Assembly: GCA_017515595.1 (NCBI GenBank)
Contig: JAFWFL010000127.1
Location: 1 to 40,644 of the forward strand
DNA from: Coriobacteriales bacterium
GTDB lineage: Bacteria > Actinomycetota > Coriobacteriia > Coriobacteriales > UMGS124
Length of the DNA: 40,644 nt
Direction: 5' to 3'
Shown here: piece by piece, positions 9,612-18,281 of the stretch
Layout of the letters: each line of letters begins with the position of its first letter
Numbering within the stretch: the first letter of the stretch is position 1
Made by a program: the position numbers and the translations under genes
Notes under the pieces: model-generated
The model's database searches: none
Told to the model about the DNA's origin: nothing
What the model saw: the letters and a program-made list of their open reading frames with translations, nothing else

Positions 9612-10415
9612 TTAAACGTTTGCCAACGAGTCAAGTGCTATCAAACCGGAATCTGTTATATGCCATGTTTTACCGGCCCATTCAAGCGCTCCCGCACGGT
9701 TGAGCTTCTCGACAAAGCGCGAAGAATAATAGCGGGGCCTTTTGAGCAATGGGTCAGAATCAATACTTTTTGCGAGCGCTTTGGCGGTTGCACCGTCAGA
9801 CTCGGCACACATAGTCAGAACTTGTTTATAAATGGGCAGATAAATGGGCTCTTCTTCGAATATCTGCTGAATCTGAGCCTGCGGGTCATCTGCCTGAGCA
9901 TAGTCAAGACCCGCTTGTGTTGTACGCCAAAACGCCGGCGGAGGTGTGTTGGGTTCCAGATACTCGACACCATCAACTACCACAATGTTTGGCTCAAGCT
10001 CAACTTCGCGGTAGGGCTCACCGTCCTGGTCTACCCGCTCAATTGCACCGGCACGCTCCAGGAGATTACAAAAATCATTAGCCGAGTAAACACTGTGGTC
10101 GCGTTCTTTGAGAACGCCAATATAATCAGCAACATCAAAAACAGGCTGCTGCTCTTTGCAATGCTTCAAAATGGCAAGTAAAGTTTTGCGTCTTGCCTGC
10201 ATTCCGTTAAAAAGCTCGGCAATGCGCACAGAAGCCGGGCGTACATCATGCTCAGGCACCGGCGCTACGTGGCTTTCCTGGAGCTTGAGGTTGTCGCCTC
10301 CCGCTACCGGGAAATCCAACTCGTCATCATCGTCAAGCCCTTCATCAGCAAGAGGATCATAAACCTCGTCAAGAGCGTCATCAATATCAAAATCCAATAC
10401 CTGTTTTTGCGCCAT
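9612..10415 (-). CDS. Acidic winged-helix-like protein of the molybdoenzyme operon
   Basis: I do not recognise the family. The 267-residue product begins with a very acidic segment (about 8-35, many Asp/Glu). Two compact helical stretches follow that look like winged-helix folds: one around 80-150 (FNGMQARRKTLLAILKHC through the LLERAGAIERV turn) and one around 195-260 (LPIYKQVLTM through VEKLNRAGALEWAGKTWHIT). No signal peptide, metal motif or membrane helix is visible. AAAGGAG precedes the ATG. It lies between the membrane anchor gene and torD, 10 bases before torD, so it probably serves the complex in maturation or local control. Annotating it as a transcription factor would go beyond the evidence. 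Confidence 0.6.
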   Translation of the reverse strand: MAQKQVLDFDIDDALDEVYDPLADEGLDDDDELDFPVAGGDNLKLQESHVAPVPEHDVRPASVRIAELFNGMQARRKTLLAILKHCKEQQPVFDVADYIGVLKERDHSVYSANDFCNLLERAGAIERVDQDGEPYREVELEPNIVVVDGVEYLEPNTPPPAFWRTTQAGLDYAQADDPQAQIQQIFEEEPIYLPIYKQVLTMCAESDGATAKALAKSIDSDPLLKRPRYYSSRFVEKLNRAGALEWAGKTWHITDSGLIALDSLANV

Positions 10416-10460
10416 ACATACTCCTTTAAAAAGCTTTGCGGTTGACGTGCCAATGGGGAC

Positions 10461-10503
10461 GAAGGTTTATGACACGGGGTCGTACTCTCTGTCATAAACC
10501 TTC
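10461..10503. repeat. Perfect 14-bp inverted repeat carrying the dispersed GACACGGGGTCGT motif
   Basis: The arms GAAGGTTTATGACA (10461-10474) and its exact reverse complement (10490-10503) enclose 15 bases. Together they hold the motif ATGACACGGGGTCGTACTCT (10469-10488), which recurs at 40542-40561 with one difference and partly at 29416-29428. It lies between the anchor gene and the next gene of the same operon. No T-run follows on the minus strand, so it is not a classical terminator. It may adjust mRNA stability within the operon, or be a REP-like element. Confidence 0.8.
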
Positions 10504-10545
10504 CTCCTGATACAGCAATCTGCTGCCTCTTCCCAAAACCGCGTT

Positions 10546-11427
10546 TTAGAAACTGATCGAGAATGACATGCCGGTTTGGAACGATACTATTAATACGCAC
10601 GCCACAGAAACTGCGCCGCACAAAGCCGCAAGTGTGCCGTGTACCTTCCATGAGCCTTTTTTCTTGCCCATAACGGCACATACGCATGCCAAAACAGCGC
10701 AGGCAATAGCAGCTATTGAGAACAGCAAACTGTCTCCCGCAAACGGCACCGCAACCGGTGCGGCGGTAAGGGAAGAAGTGGGATTTGTGGGATCAAATCC
10801 GTAGCGCACTTGCGTGCTCTTAGCAGCTGCTGCCGCAGTTATTGAAATCTGCATAAACACAAGCGCTGCGATTGTTGTTATCACATTAAGCGCCGAGCCA
10901 ATCACTGCAAGACCACCCGAGTACACCGGGTCTGCCTTACAGACTGACTCTATGGCCGCCATAGTGGCGGGGCCAAGCACACAGGCCCCGCCCAAAATGA
11001 CGAGAACAGACATCGCAACGTCAATAACAGGACGTGTGGGCATCATGAGTCCGCGCCCGGTCGCCACAATAAGCGCGAGCGCGATGATGATGCCAATGAT
11101 GCTCAGCACCGCAGGAGGCTCGCCTTCGCTGCGGCGTAAAATCAAAAGGTACACCACCACAAAGAGGGCGAGTACCGCAATACCAATCCATTGCTGGGTA
11201 ATAGTAGAACCAATATTGCTAAATACATTAAACAGCTTATCCCAGCGCTGGGTACGCATAACCATGCAGAAGCCGCCCGCTACAAGGAGCAAAAGCACTA
11301 TTATCCCGGCCGGGAGCTGGGTATGGGCGCTTCCTCCTCTCAGAGCAAGAGCACACTGGCTGGCAAAGAGTCCCGCAGCCCACGCGAGGCAAGTACAGGC
11401 AATAACGAGCGGCAACTGGCTAATCAT
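10546..11427 (-). CDS. NrfD/DmsC-like membrane anchor subunit
   Basis: This 293-residue very hydrophobic protein has about eight membrane helices. Its place after the ferredoxin subunit fits the DmsC/NrfD class, which anchors a DMSO-reductase-type enzyme and takes electrons from menaquinol. The open frame extends to 11451, but ATG 11427 is preferred: it overlaps the TAA of the ferredoxin gene by one base (TAATG), a typical coupled start, with GGAG upstream. The sequence is Ala/Val/Ile-rich with few charged residues, so the exact subfamily (DmsC versus NrfD) is uncertain. No haem-binding pattern is evident. Confidence 0.8.
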   Translation of the reverse strand: MISQLPLVIACTCLAWAAGLFASQCALALRGGSAHTQLPAGIIVLLLLVAGGFCMVMRTQRWDKLFNVFSNIGSTITQQWIGIAVLALFVVVYLLILRRSEGEPPAVLSIIGIIIALALIVATGRGLMMPTRPVIDVAMSVLVILGGACVLGPATMAAIESVCKADPVYSGGLAVIGSALNVITTIAALVFMQISITAAAAAKSTQVRYGFDPTNPTSSLTAAPVAVPFAGDSLLFSIAAIACAVLACVCAVMGKKKGSWKVHGTLAALCGAVSVACVLIVSFQTGMSFSISF

Positions 11428-12110
11428 TAGAATGACACTCCGTCCTTCCAATCACGGTCACGCAAAATGTAATAGAATGAGGGGTGGTTACCCATGTCGG
11501 GAACCTGATGAATATCTTCCTCGGTAAACGGCTCTGCTTGCTCACCCAGAGTTACGCGGCCACCGGAGAACTGGTTAGCATAACCGGTAACAGCAGGATC
11601 GCGCTCATCAGAGTAAACAACAGCGGGAGCTTCAAAGGACTCAATGCCCTTATCGATATCACCAAAGAAACGGGCACGTCCGCCGCACTGCTGTACGCAC
11701 TGGGGCAGGCCGCCCTGCTCTACCTGCTGCTGGCAAAGAGTGCACTTCTCGACAATGCCAATCTCCTCGTTGAGGTAACGCACGCCGTAGGGGCAGGCCG
11801 AGACGCAGGCCTGGCAGCCAATGCACTGCTCTTTGTCAATCTGAACCGTGCCGTCTTCCATCTTTTGGGAAGCACCGGTGGGGCAAACCTTTACGCACTC
11901 AGGATCCACGCAGTGCTGGCACTGCATGGGCAGGTAATACATCTCAACGTCATTGGTATGGTTATACTCGGCCTTAAGCGAAGGGCCTACGCGCAGAACC
12001 TTGAGCCAAAAATTGCCAACCGTAACATTGTTCAGAGCTTTGCAGCTCACCATGCATGACATGCAACCAACGCAGCGGTTAAGGTCAGTAACAATTGCAT
12101 ACTGTGCCAT
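11427..12110 (-). CDS. DmsB-like four-cluster ferredoxin subunit
   Basis: This 227-residue electron-transfer subunit is of the DmsB/NrfC type. Four cysteine groups are present: CVGCMSCMVSC near the N-terminus, CQHCVDPECVKVCP, CIGCQACVSACP, and CTLC paired with CVQQC. They suit four [4Fe-4S] clusters linking the membrane anchor to the catalytic subunit. There is no Tat leader; such subunits usually travel with the catalytic partner's leader. The start has GGAGG eight bases upstream, lying inside the last codons of the catalytic gene five bases away. It is a core member of the operon. Confidence 0.93.
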   Translation of the reverse strand: MAQYAIVTDLNRCVGCMSCMVSCKALNNVTVGNFWLKVLRVGPSLKAEYNHTNDVEMYYLPMQCQHCVDPECVKVCPTGASQKMEDGTVQIDKEQCIGCQACVSACPYGVRYLNEEIGIVEKCTLCQQQVEQGGLPQCVQQCGGRARFFGDIDKGIESFEAPAVVYSDERDPAVTGYANQFSGGRVTLGEQAEPFTEEDIHQVPDMGNHPSFYYILRDRDWKDGVSF

Positions 12111-12115
12111 AAGTC

Positions 12116-15100
12116 TTACGCCTCCTTCCGGATATCATAGTTGGGGAGCCATTCCTTAAGACGCGGGTCAGAGGCACTCCAGATAATCTCGGTGCCGTCC
12201 TCGGGTGCGCACGGAATAACTTTGCCGTCCGGGCAGTTCTCGGGTGTTGCCTTGTAAATCTTAACAGGAACGCCACGCATATGGCTCGAAGCAATAAACT
12301 TGTCCTGGCCATGCGGGTCCCAAATACAGTCGATGCAGCTCAGCGTAAAGCCATGGGTAGGAGCGGGAAGCTCGGGATACCACCAGGCGTGCTCAGCGTT
12401 GGCCCAACCCTTGGAAATACCGTGGTAAAGGTCAACAACCTGGCGAACCTTGCCCCACTGGGTCTCAATCCAGGCCCAGTCGCCCTGCTCAAGGCCGAGC
12501 TCCTCGGCATCTGCGGGGTTAAGCTCAAGACGAGGTACCGGCCAAAGCTCACGGCACCAAGGAAGCTGCCTGTGCTCGGAGTGGAAGTAAACCGGGATAC
12601 GACGGCCGGTGGTAAGGATGATAGGATATTCGTTGGTATCGACATCGCCCTTAGGACCGCTTGCCGGCTCTTCAAAGCGAGGCATCATTTCTTTAATAAC
12701 GTCAAACTTACCGGGCTCAAACTCATTGGCTCTGTCGAGGCAGAGTGTCTCGAATGCCATTGACCAGAACTCAACAAGACCGTTTGGTGTTGGGCAGCCA
12801 AAGTTGTTGAACGGCTCGCCGTTCTCATCAACGCTCCACGGAGCACCTGAGCAGGCGTCTTTGCCCATACGCATCCAACCGGTTTCGAAACGACGGTAGG
12901 TAGCCCAGCGGTTGGGCTCGAGCTTCTTGGCGTTGAACCAGCCGTTCTCCTGGAAGTCCTGGCGGAAGTCCTCAAAATGCTCCCACTTGCAGCCGGGATA
13001 GCGGGTATCAAAGCCGCTGATCTCGTTGTGGGCCTGGAACCATTCCTCAAGGCGCTCATCAGCGTCATAAGCACCGGGACCGTCACCCTTGATGTTGGTC
13101 CAAATGCCGTTGGGATTGCCACGCTTCTCAAGCGACTCAAAGATGAGGCGGTTGATGTCGTAGTCAAACTTGGCGTCTGCAGGCGGCTCAACGGCGCGCT
13201 GCGTAAGGCCAATACCACCAGATGCACCCTGGCTTACACGAATGTTGTTAATCTCTACCCAGTGAGTACATGGGAGAATGATGTCGGCCATCTCAGTGCC
13301 GGGATGATGGAACATGTTGATGTCAACCCAGAAGTCAAGAGCCTTGAGAGCATCCCAGGCAAGGTTGGCATTAGACATGTTCATGAACGAACCGGACTCG
13401 TTGATACCGCCTAGGATGGGGTACGGGTCACCGCTGAGAGCAGCTTCCCAAATGCAGGTAGCGTCGGCCCACTCGTTGTAAACCGCAGTGATGGGGAACT
13501 TGTCAGAGCCAACCATGTTGTTGTAGACATCCCACTTGTCAGGAAGATCAGCGGGATCGACCTCGACATCCGGGTAGTACGGAAGCGGAATACCAAGGCC
13601 TTTGAGCTGGTACTTAACATCCTGCGGCATGTTAGAGCCGGGAACTGCCGTTGATTGCTCGTCAACAGGCGAACGGGTAAGACCACGGTTACCTGCAGGA
13701 GTGTCGAGTGTACCGGCTGAGTATACCAGGTTGAGGATCGAACGCACAGTCTGCGTGCAGTTACCAATCTGGTCAGGAGCAAGGTTCAGATGAATACCGC
13801 CGTTAGGATAGTTCTGGCCCTCGGGACGGGTTGCCCATGTGAGCAGCGATTCTTCGATGAGAGCGGGATCAAGACCGGTGATCTCGCTGCACCACTCGGG
13901 CGTGCAGTCTGCAACAGACTCGGCGAGATATGACCAAACCGGACGGGCCATATGCTTAGAACCGTCGGCAAGTGTGACCTCATGCGACTCGTACATATCA
14001 AAGTCGATGCCGGCCTCAACGAGCTCGTTGTAGGAAATGGGAGGCAGGTAGCCTTCCTGCGAGGTGCCCTCGTAGACAACTTCCATTTGGTCACGGGTAG
14101 GAGCAACATGGTTGCAGCCTTCCCACTGCGTGGTCTCGACGTCCCAGTACACCAGGCCGCCCTTGCCATTGTTAGCGTTCTTGTTCCAAGCGTAGAACTT
14201 GTAGCACGAACCGCCCTCAACAATGTCGCATTCCTTAAGCAGGCGGGTCTTGAGCTTGCTGCCGGTGATGAACGCCGGTGCGACGGTGAGCGGGGTCGAA
14301 AGATCCCAGTAACGCCCTCCCGTAGGCTCCATATCTTCGACAACGAGGAGCGATGCGTCGGTCCAACGCTTTACGAACTCCCAGTCAATGAGATCGTGCT
14401 TAATAAGCAGGTGCTGCCAGCAGTTGGCGAGTGCACCGTCCGAGCCGGGACGGAGGTTCAGCCAGTAATCGGCCTCCTTGCCGGAACCGGAAAGACGCGG
14501 GTCAATGCAGATGTGTTTCTCGGCACTGGTCATCTTGTCAACAAGCGTACGGCAGGAGTCGTCGTAGTTTGAGTTCTCGGGAGAAGTACCCCACTGTACA
14601 TAAACGCGGGGGCCGTCGCGCAATGCCATCCACGGTGCACCGTCAACAGAAGAAATCCAGCCCATAAGACGGCGCGGACCCTTGCAGATTTCAGATGCTA
14701 CATGAGCATTGGGTGTGTCAAACAACCACTTGTAGAATGCGTAGGGGCCATAAACCCACTGACGCGAAGTACCGCACATGTTAAAGATTGATTGTCCACC
14801 GTATTGGTCAATGATCTCGGTGAACTTTTCGCCAATCGTGTCGATTGCTTCTTCCCAGCTAATACGCTGCCAACCCGGGTCCTCGCCCTTGGGATTGGTA
14901 CGCTTAAGCGGGTGGTAAATACGTGCAGGATGGTAAGCGGCCTGAATAGAAGCCTGACCCTTGCTGCAGTGGTTACCTGAAGACTGGAATGAAGACTGGT
15001 CGCCCTCAGTCCTGATCACGCGGCCGTTTTGGACGGTTACCCAGACACCGCATTCCATTTTGCCGCAACCACGGCAGCAACTGCGGATGTACTTAACTTC

Positions 15101-15235
15101 GTCCTCTTGGCCAACTACGCTCGCGTCCTCTGCCAGGGCTGCGCCCGCTGTCATACTGCCCGAAAGCGCGACAGCTGCAGCAGTCATAGCAGACAGCTTC
15201 GTAAACGTACGGCGTGAGACATTCAGTTTACCCAT
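12116..15235 (-). CDS. Tat-exported DMSO-reductase-family molybdopterin oxidoreductase, catalytic subunit
   Basis: This 1039-residue catalytic subunit would hold bis-MGD molybdenum (or tungsten) outside the membrane. A Tat leader (VSRRTFTKL, residues 6-14) precedes a hydrophobic stretch ending near 36. An N-terminal [4Fe-4S] site uses Cys54, Cys57, Cys62 and Cys90 (C-x2-C-x4-C-x27-C). The candidate metal ligand is Cys184 in SEICKGPRR. The C-terminal dinucleotide-binding part (from about 860) has IILTTGRRIPVYFHSEHRQ. AAGGAGG precedes the ATG. Length and context match catechol dehydroxylases and relatives of Eggerthella lenta as well as polysulfide or DMSO-type reductases, so the substrate stays open. 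A membrane LuxR regulator is transcribed divergently. Confidence 0.9.
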   Translation of the reverse strand: MGKLNVSRRTFTKLSAMTAAAVALSGSMTAGAALAEDASVVGQEDEVKYIRSCCRGCGKMECGVWVTVQNGRVIRTEGDQSSFQSSGNHCSKGQASIQAAYHPARIYHPLKRTNPKGEDPGWQRISWEEAIDTIGEKFTEIIDQYGGQSIFNMCGTSRQWVYGPYAFYKWLFDTPNAHVASEICKGPRRLMGWISSVDGAPWMALRDGPRVYVQWGTSPENSNYDDSCRTLVDKMTSAEKHICIDPRLSGSGKEADYWLNLRPGSDGALANCWQHLLIKHDLIDWEFVKRWTDASLLVVEDMEPTGGRYWDLSTPLTVAPAFITGSKLKTRLLKECDIVEGGSCYKFYAWNKNANNGKGGLVYWDVETTQWEGCNHVAPTRDQMEVVYEGTSQEGYLPPISYNELVEAGIDFDMYESHEVTLADGSKHMARPVWSYLAESVADCTPEWCSEITGLDPALIEESLLTWATRPEGQNYPNGGIHLNLAPDQIGNCTQTVRSILNLVYSAGTLDTPAGNRGLTRSPVDEQSTAVPGSNMPQDVKYQLKGLGIPLPYYPDVEVDPADLPDKWDVYNNMVGSDKFPITAVYNEWADATCIWEAALSGDPYPILGGINESGSFMNMSNANLAWDALKALDFWVDINMFHHPGTEMADIILPCTHWVEINNIRVSQGASGGIGLTQRAVEPPADAKFDYDINRLIFESLEKRGNPNGIWTNIKGDGPGAYDADERLEEWFQAHNEISGFDTRYPGCKWEHFEDFRQDFQENGWFNAKKLEPNRWATYRRFETGWMRMGKDACSGAPWSVDENGEPFNNFGCPTPNGLVEFWSMAFETLCLDRANEFEPGKFDVIKEMMPRFEEPASGPKGDVDTNEYPIILTTGRRIPVYFHSEHRQLPWCRELWPVPRLELNPADAEELGLEQGDWAWIETQWGKVRQVVDLYHGISKGWANAEHAWWYPELPAPTHGFTLSCIDCIWDPHGQDKFIASSHMRGVPVKIYKATPENCPDGKVIPCAPEDGTEIIWSASDPRLKEWLPNYDIRKEA

Positions 15236-15335
15236 ACCTCCTCCTTCTCAAATCTCTCTATCTCTCTCTTAAGACAAACGCCAACATGGGTATGTTCGCG
15301 CTGTGTAATAGTTTGAAGGGTTTATGACAAAAATA

Positions 15336-15408
15336 CATCATGCACCTTGCTTATATATGCGTTTGTTTTAGAAAATGCCCTGTAGCGGCATCATGCAAAA
15401 TGCATGAT
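15336..15408. promoter_or_regulatory. Divergent control region: three CATCATGCA-type half-sites
   Basis: Between the molybdoenzyme operon and its divergent regulator there is a perfect dyad, ATCATGCA (15390-15397), AAA, TGCATGAT (15401-15408). A further CATCATGCA half-site lies at 15336-15344, 53 bases (about five helical turns) before the matching half of the dyad. The dyad occupies the -35 zone of the regulator's apparent promoter (TATAAT at 15420-15425). The lone half-site lies upstream of the likely operon promoter. I infer binding sites for the adjacent LuxR protein, activating the operon and controlling its own gene. Confidence 0.5.
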
Positions 15409-15419
15409 TGTTTTTTGGC

Positions 15420-15425
15420 TATAAT
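15420..15425 (+). promoter_or_regulatory. -10 element of the MFS-LuxR regulator gene
   Basis: A perfect TATAAT lies 33 bases before the chosen ATG. There is no good -35 hexamer; the expected place is filled by the ATCATGCA dyad, as at activator-dependent promoters. Confidence 0.45.
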
Positions 15426-15458
15426 GTGCAGCAGAGAGAAACGGAGAGGGAAGTTGGC

Positions 15459-17129
15459 ATGGCAGCAGGTATGCAGCCCGTATCGTTGTTTTATAGATGC
15501 AAGAACAACATAGCCCGCGTTGACTGGCGCGGTCTTCTGAATTGGCGTCTCTTTGGCTTTGCGCTCAACCGCGCGTGGGTTTACCTTCTCTTTATTGGAG
15601 TCGCTTCGAGTACCGTTACCTGGAACGGGCAGGCAGTGCCCGGTATAGTGTTTACCGTTTCTTCAGTTGCGCTCTTTTGTTTGCTTTTTTTGTTCGCCGC
15701 TTTTAGCAAAGAATTCTCGCTGTTTGTCACAAAACCAAGCCTGTTTTGGATTGGACCGTTTCTTACCGTCGCAGGAACCGTTTTGGTTGCAACAACTACG
15801 CTCCCGGGCGTTCCTCAGCTTTTGCTTGCACTGATTGCGGACATCACCACAGGCATTGGCTCGGGAATAATCACCATGGGGTACGGGCTTCTTTATAAGA
15901 ATGTTCAGCCTCAGCATACCTGTTTGGAAACTCCGCTGGCAGTGTTTATCGCTGCTCTTATATTCTTTTTGGCAAGTGATTTGACTTCTTCTGTCGCAAG
16001 CTGCATTGTGACTCTTTTACTCCCTTTGGCCTCAGGTATCATGCTTTACTTTGGCCTCTTTAAACAAAATCCTGATCAGGCATTTGATATTGAAGAACAA
16101 AGCGGTGCTTCGTCCGCTCAAGGGCTTGTGGTACGCGTGAGTATCTGCGCTGGTTTGGTTGGGACAGCCGACGGAACGGTACGCAGCGTATTTATGGCTG
16201 CAAGCGGAGTGGGAGCTTTTGAGTTTTACCACGTCCCATTGGTTCTTGCATCGCTCATTACCCTGGTTTTAATGTGGGGATGCTTATTACTGTCAAAAGA
16301 TTTTAGCGGACGCGGCATTTACAAAGCCACAATATTCATGATGGCCTTGTTCTTCCAGCTGCTGCCTGTGTTTCTCGGCACCAGTTTTGAACATGTTTTA
16401 GCCCTCGCCGGATACGGTACGTTTAATGCACTTATTTGGATTCTTTTAGCAGTTATAGCGCACAATTATGCCATAAGTCCATTTAAGGTCTTTGGCATGG
16501 GATGGGGCATGATAACCTTTGGCGTATTCGCGGGTTCGCTCATTGGAGATTTTCTCTGCTCCTTCTTTGCGCCGTTTTCGCCGCAGCTCCTGAGCCTGGT
16601 TGCGCTGGTTTCGACCCTTATAGTGCTTTTATCATATATGTTTGTACTTAAAGAGAGCGATATTGTTCCGCAAGCTTCAGACGCACCGACTGTTGACACA
16701 GCCTCTATAGCAGCTGTTGAGATACCTGTTACCGGCGCTTCTCAAATGCAAGACATCGCCGAGGGTTTCTCGGCATCAACTATGCCCTCTACTTCCCCGC
16801 AGGCAAATGACGAATCTGTCATAGATTTAGAAGCTGCCGATACACCCGATCTTTTATCGCAGGAAACACTCCCGTTTGATCCTGACATCAAACCGCGCTT
16901 TATCAACCGCTGCAAAGAGGTTGCACAAAAATACGGACTCTCCGAGCGCGAAACACAAATCATGATTCTTTATGCAAAAGGCAGGTCATATACGCGCATT
17001 CAAGAGGAGCTTTTTATTTCGAGAGGCACCCTGACAACACATCTGAGGCACATTTACCAAAAAATGGAAGTCCATAACAAGCAGGAGTTTCTTGACCTCA
17101 TAGAGCAACGCTCAGACGATGCCGAGTAA
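15459..17129 (+). CDS. Membrane-bound LuxR-family regulator with MFS-like sensor half (copy 1)
   Basis: This 556-residue protein has about 12 hydrophobic helices arranged like an MFS permease (residues about 25-405). A Ser/Asp/Glu-rich linker and a C-terminal LuxR-type helix-turn-helix (about 485-550) follow, with GLSERETQIMILYAKGRSY and the recognition part FISRGTLTTHLRHIYQKM. Such one-component membrane regulators are abundant in Eggerthellaceae; DadR for dopamine dehydroxylase is an example. ATG 15459 is preferred to TTG 15408 because GGAGAGGG lies upstream. It is divergent from the molybdoenzyme operon, so it probably senses that enzyme's substrate in or across the membrane. The inducer is unknown. 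Confidence 0.88.
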   Translation: MAAGMQPVSLFYRCKNNIARVDWRGLLNWRLFGFALNRAWVYLLFIGVASSTVTWNGQAVPGIVFTVSSVALFCLLFLFAAFSKEFSLFVTKPSLFWIGPFLTVAGTVLVATTTLPGVPQLLLALIADITTGIGSGIITMGYGLLYKNVQPQHTCLETPLAVFIAALIFFLASDLTSSVASCIVTLLLPLASGIMLYFGLFKQNPDQAFDIEEQSGASSAQGLVVRVSICAGLVGTADGTVRSVFMAASGVGAFEFYHVPLVLASLITLVLMWGCLLLSKDFSGRGIYKATIFMMALFFQLLPVFLGTSFEHVLALAGYGTFNALIWILLAVIAHNYAISPFKVFGMGWGMITFGVFAGSLIGDFLCSFFAPFSPQLLSLVALVSTLIVLLSYMFVLKESDIVPQASDAPTVDTASIAAVEIPVTGASQMQDIAEGFSASTMPSTSPQANDESVIDLEAADTPDLLSQETLPFDPDIKPRFINRCKEVAQKYGLSERETQIMILYAKGRSYTRIQEELFISRGTLTTHLRHIYQKMEVHNKQEFLDLIEQRSDDAE

Positions 17130-17152
17130 ACAATCAGAGATTGGAAGCCCAC

Positions 17153-18061
17153 GTGAACACAGCAGACGCATCACCCAAAACCACAGTTATCAAATGGCAA
17201 AATCCTGAAGCCGAGCTTGACGGGCTGGCCCGCTACATACAAAAGCTTTTACGGGAAAACTCTTTAGACCTGTGGCCAAGCGACGTGCTGGTGGTAGTTC
17301 CCAACAGGCGCTGGGCTCTGTTGGCACGCAAAGCCCTGCGGCATCGCAAGCTCGAAGCTACGCTTGGCGGAGTAAAGCTTGGCTATCCGGGAGATATGAA
17401 CGCTCCCAAGTACTCACCCAAACGCACGCATTTGCTGCTTACACTGCTGGCAAATGCAGCAGCCGAGAAAACAGCCGAGGTTCTTGAATCTTTCAACAAT
17501 ATTCCCGGTATTGATATACCTTCTTTTGTTGAGCAGAAGAAGTCCCTGCGCGGGTTCAGTCTCACAAAAGCTGTTGAACTGAATGAACTCAAAGATTATG
17601 ACGAGGTTATTGAACGCATGAGTGGCGACGAAACCGCTCCTGAGCTTCTTGAGATGTTCGAAGCAGCAGCTACGCATCCCACCTTTAAAGACGACCCTCA
17701 TGCCATACGCATTGCAACGTTCGACTTCCCAATCTCAGAAGATTACAAGGTTGTCTGGATACTCGGCGCAGTTGACGGCTTTATACCACGCTATCCCGCA
17801 GAGAATTCCGGACTTTCTGAAGAACAACGGGCTGCTCAGCAGCAATGCTTCATGTCAATGCTGAGCCGAGCTCAAAACGAGCTCTTTGTTTCCTATTTCT
17901 CGCAAATACCGCTCGAGACTGCCAATAAGCTGCATATCTCCTACGCCCGCACCAGAGCCGGAGCCGGAGAAAAATCAGCCCTCACCAAACCAAGCCCCTT
18001 CATCCAAGAAGCCGGTGACACCCTCCCCGGCACCATAGGCGGCCAAGCATTCCTCGGGTAA
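17153..18061 (+). CDS. UvrD-type helicase C-terminal-half protein without ATPase core
   Basis: This protein of about 302 residues matches only the second half of a UvrD-like helicase. A strand-helix unit (VLVVVPNRRWALLARKAL, near 45) opens domain 2A, and VVWILGAVDGFIPRY near 205 with a motif-VI-like MLSRAQNELFVSY (about 239-251) closes it. No Walker A or DEAD-type motif is present, so it cannot hydrolyse ATP alone. The same two landmarks occur in the full ATPase at 7058-8905. The frame opens at TTG 17141, but GTG 17153 has GGAAG six bases upstream. It follows the LuxR gene by 23 bases, so it is probably co-transcribed with it. Its role is unknown; it may be a partner or decoy of the larger ATPase. 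Confidence 0.65.
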   Translation: MNTADASPKTTVIKWQNPEAELDGLARYIQKLLRENSLDLWPSDVLVVVPNRRWALLARKALRHRKLEATLGGVKLGYPGDMNAPKYSPKRTHLLLTLLANAAAEKTAEVLESFNNIPGIDIPSFVEQKKSLRGFSLTKAVELNELKDYDEVIERMSGDETAPELLEMFEAAATHPTFKDDPHAIRIATFDFPISEDYKVVWILGAVDGFIPRYPAENSGLSEEQRAAQQQCFMSMLSRAQNELFVSYFSQIPLETANKLHISYARTRAGAGEKSALTKPSPFIQEAGDTLPGTIGGQAFLG

Positions 18062-18211
18062 GCCGGAGAGCGCAATCTCTTTATTCATAATACCCCTATG
18101 AACAGGAACTATGCCTTTCATCAACTCTAATCGTTTCGAGCCGTAAACGACTAATCTAAAATACAGCTTTATAATGGACGGTATTAGAATGTGTATGTCA
18201 ATAGTATAAAA

Positions 18212-18243
18212 GAGGCCGGCACCTCATGAAAGATGCCGGCCTC
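18212..18243 (-). terminator. Rho-independent terminator of the flavoprotein gene at 18282
   Basis: A perfect 10-bp stem GAGGCCGGCA (18212-18221 with 18234-18243) has a 12-base loop. On the minus strand it is followed by TTTTAT. It lies 38 bases after the stop codon of the minus-strand flavoprotein gene. Confidence 0.9.
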
Positions 18244-18281
18244 TGTGAATCAGTAAGTGTTACGGAAGTAGCGCGATGCGA

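Noticed and set aside
12281-15272. Long open frames opposite and in other frames of the molybdoenzyme gene
   Set aside because: They are shadows of the 1039-residue coding sequence, with repetitive Arg/Ser/Thr-rich translations and no ribosome sites.
18061-18100. Terminator after the UvrD-C-like gene (GAGA/TCTC hairpin with TTTATT)
   Set aside because: The stem is only four to five base pairs; too weak to annotate.
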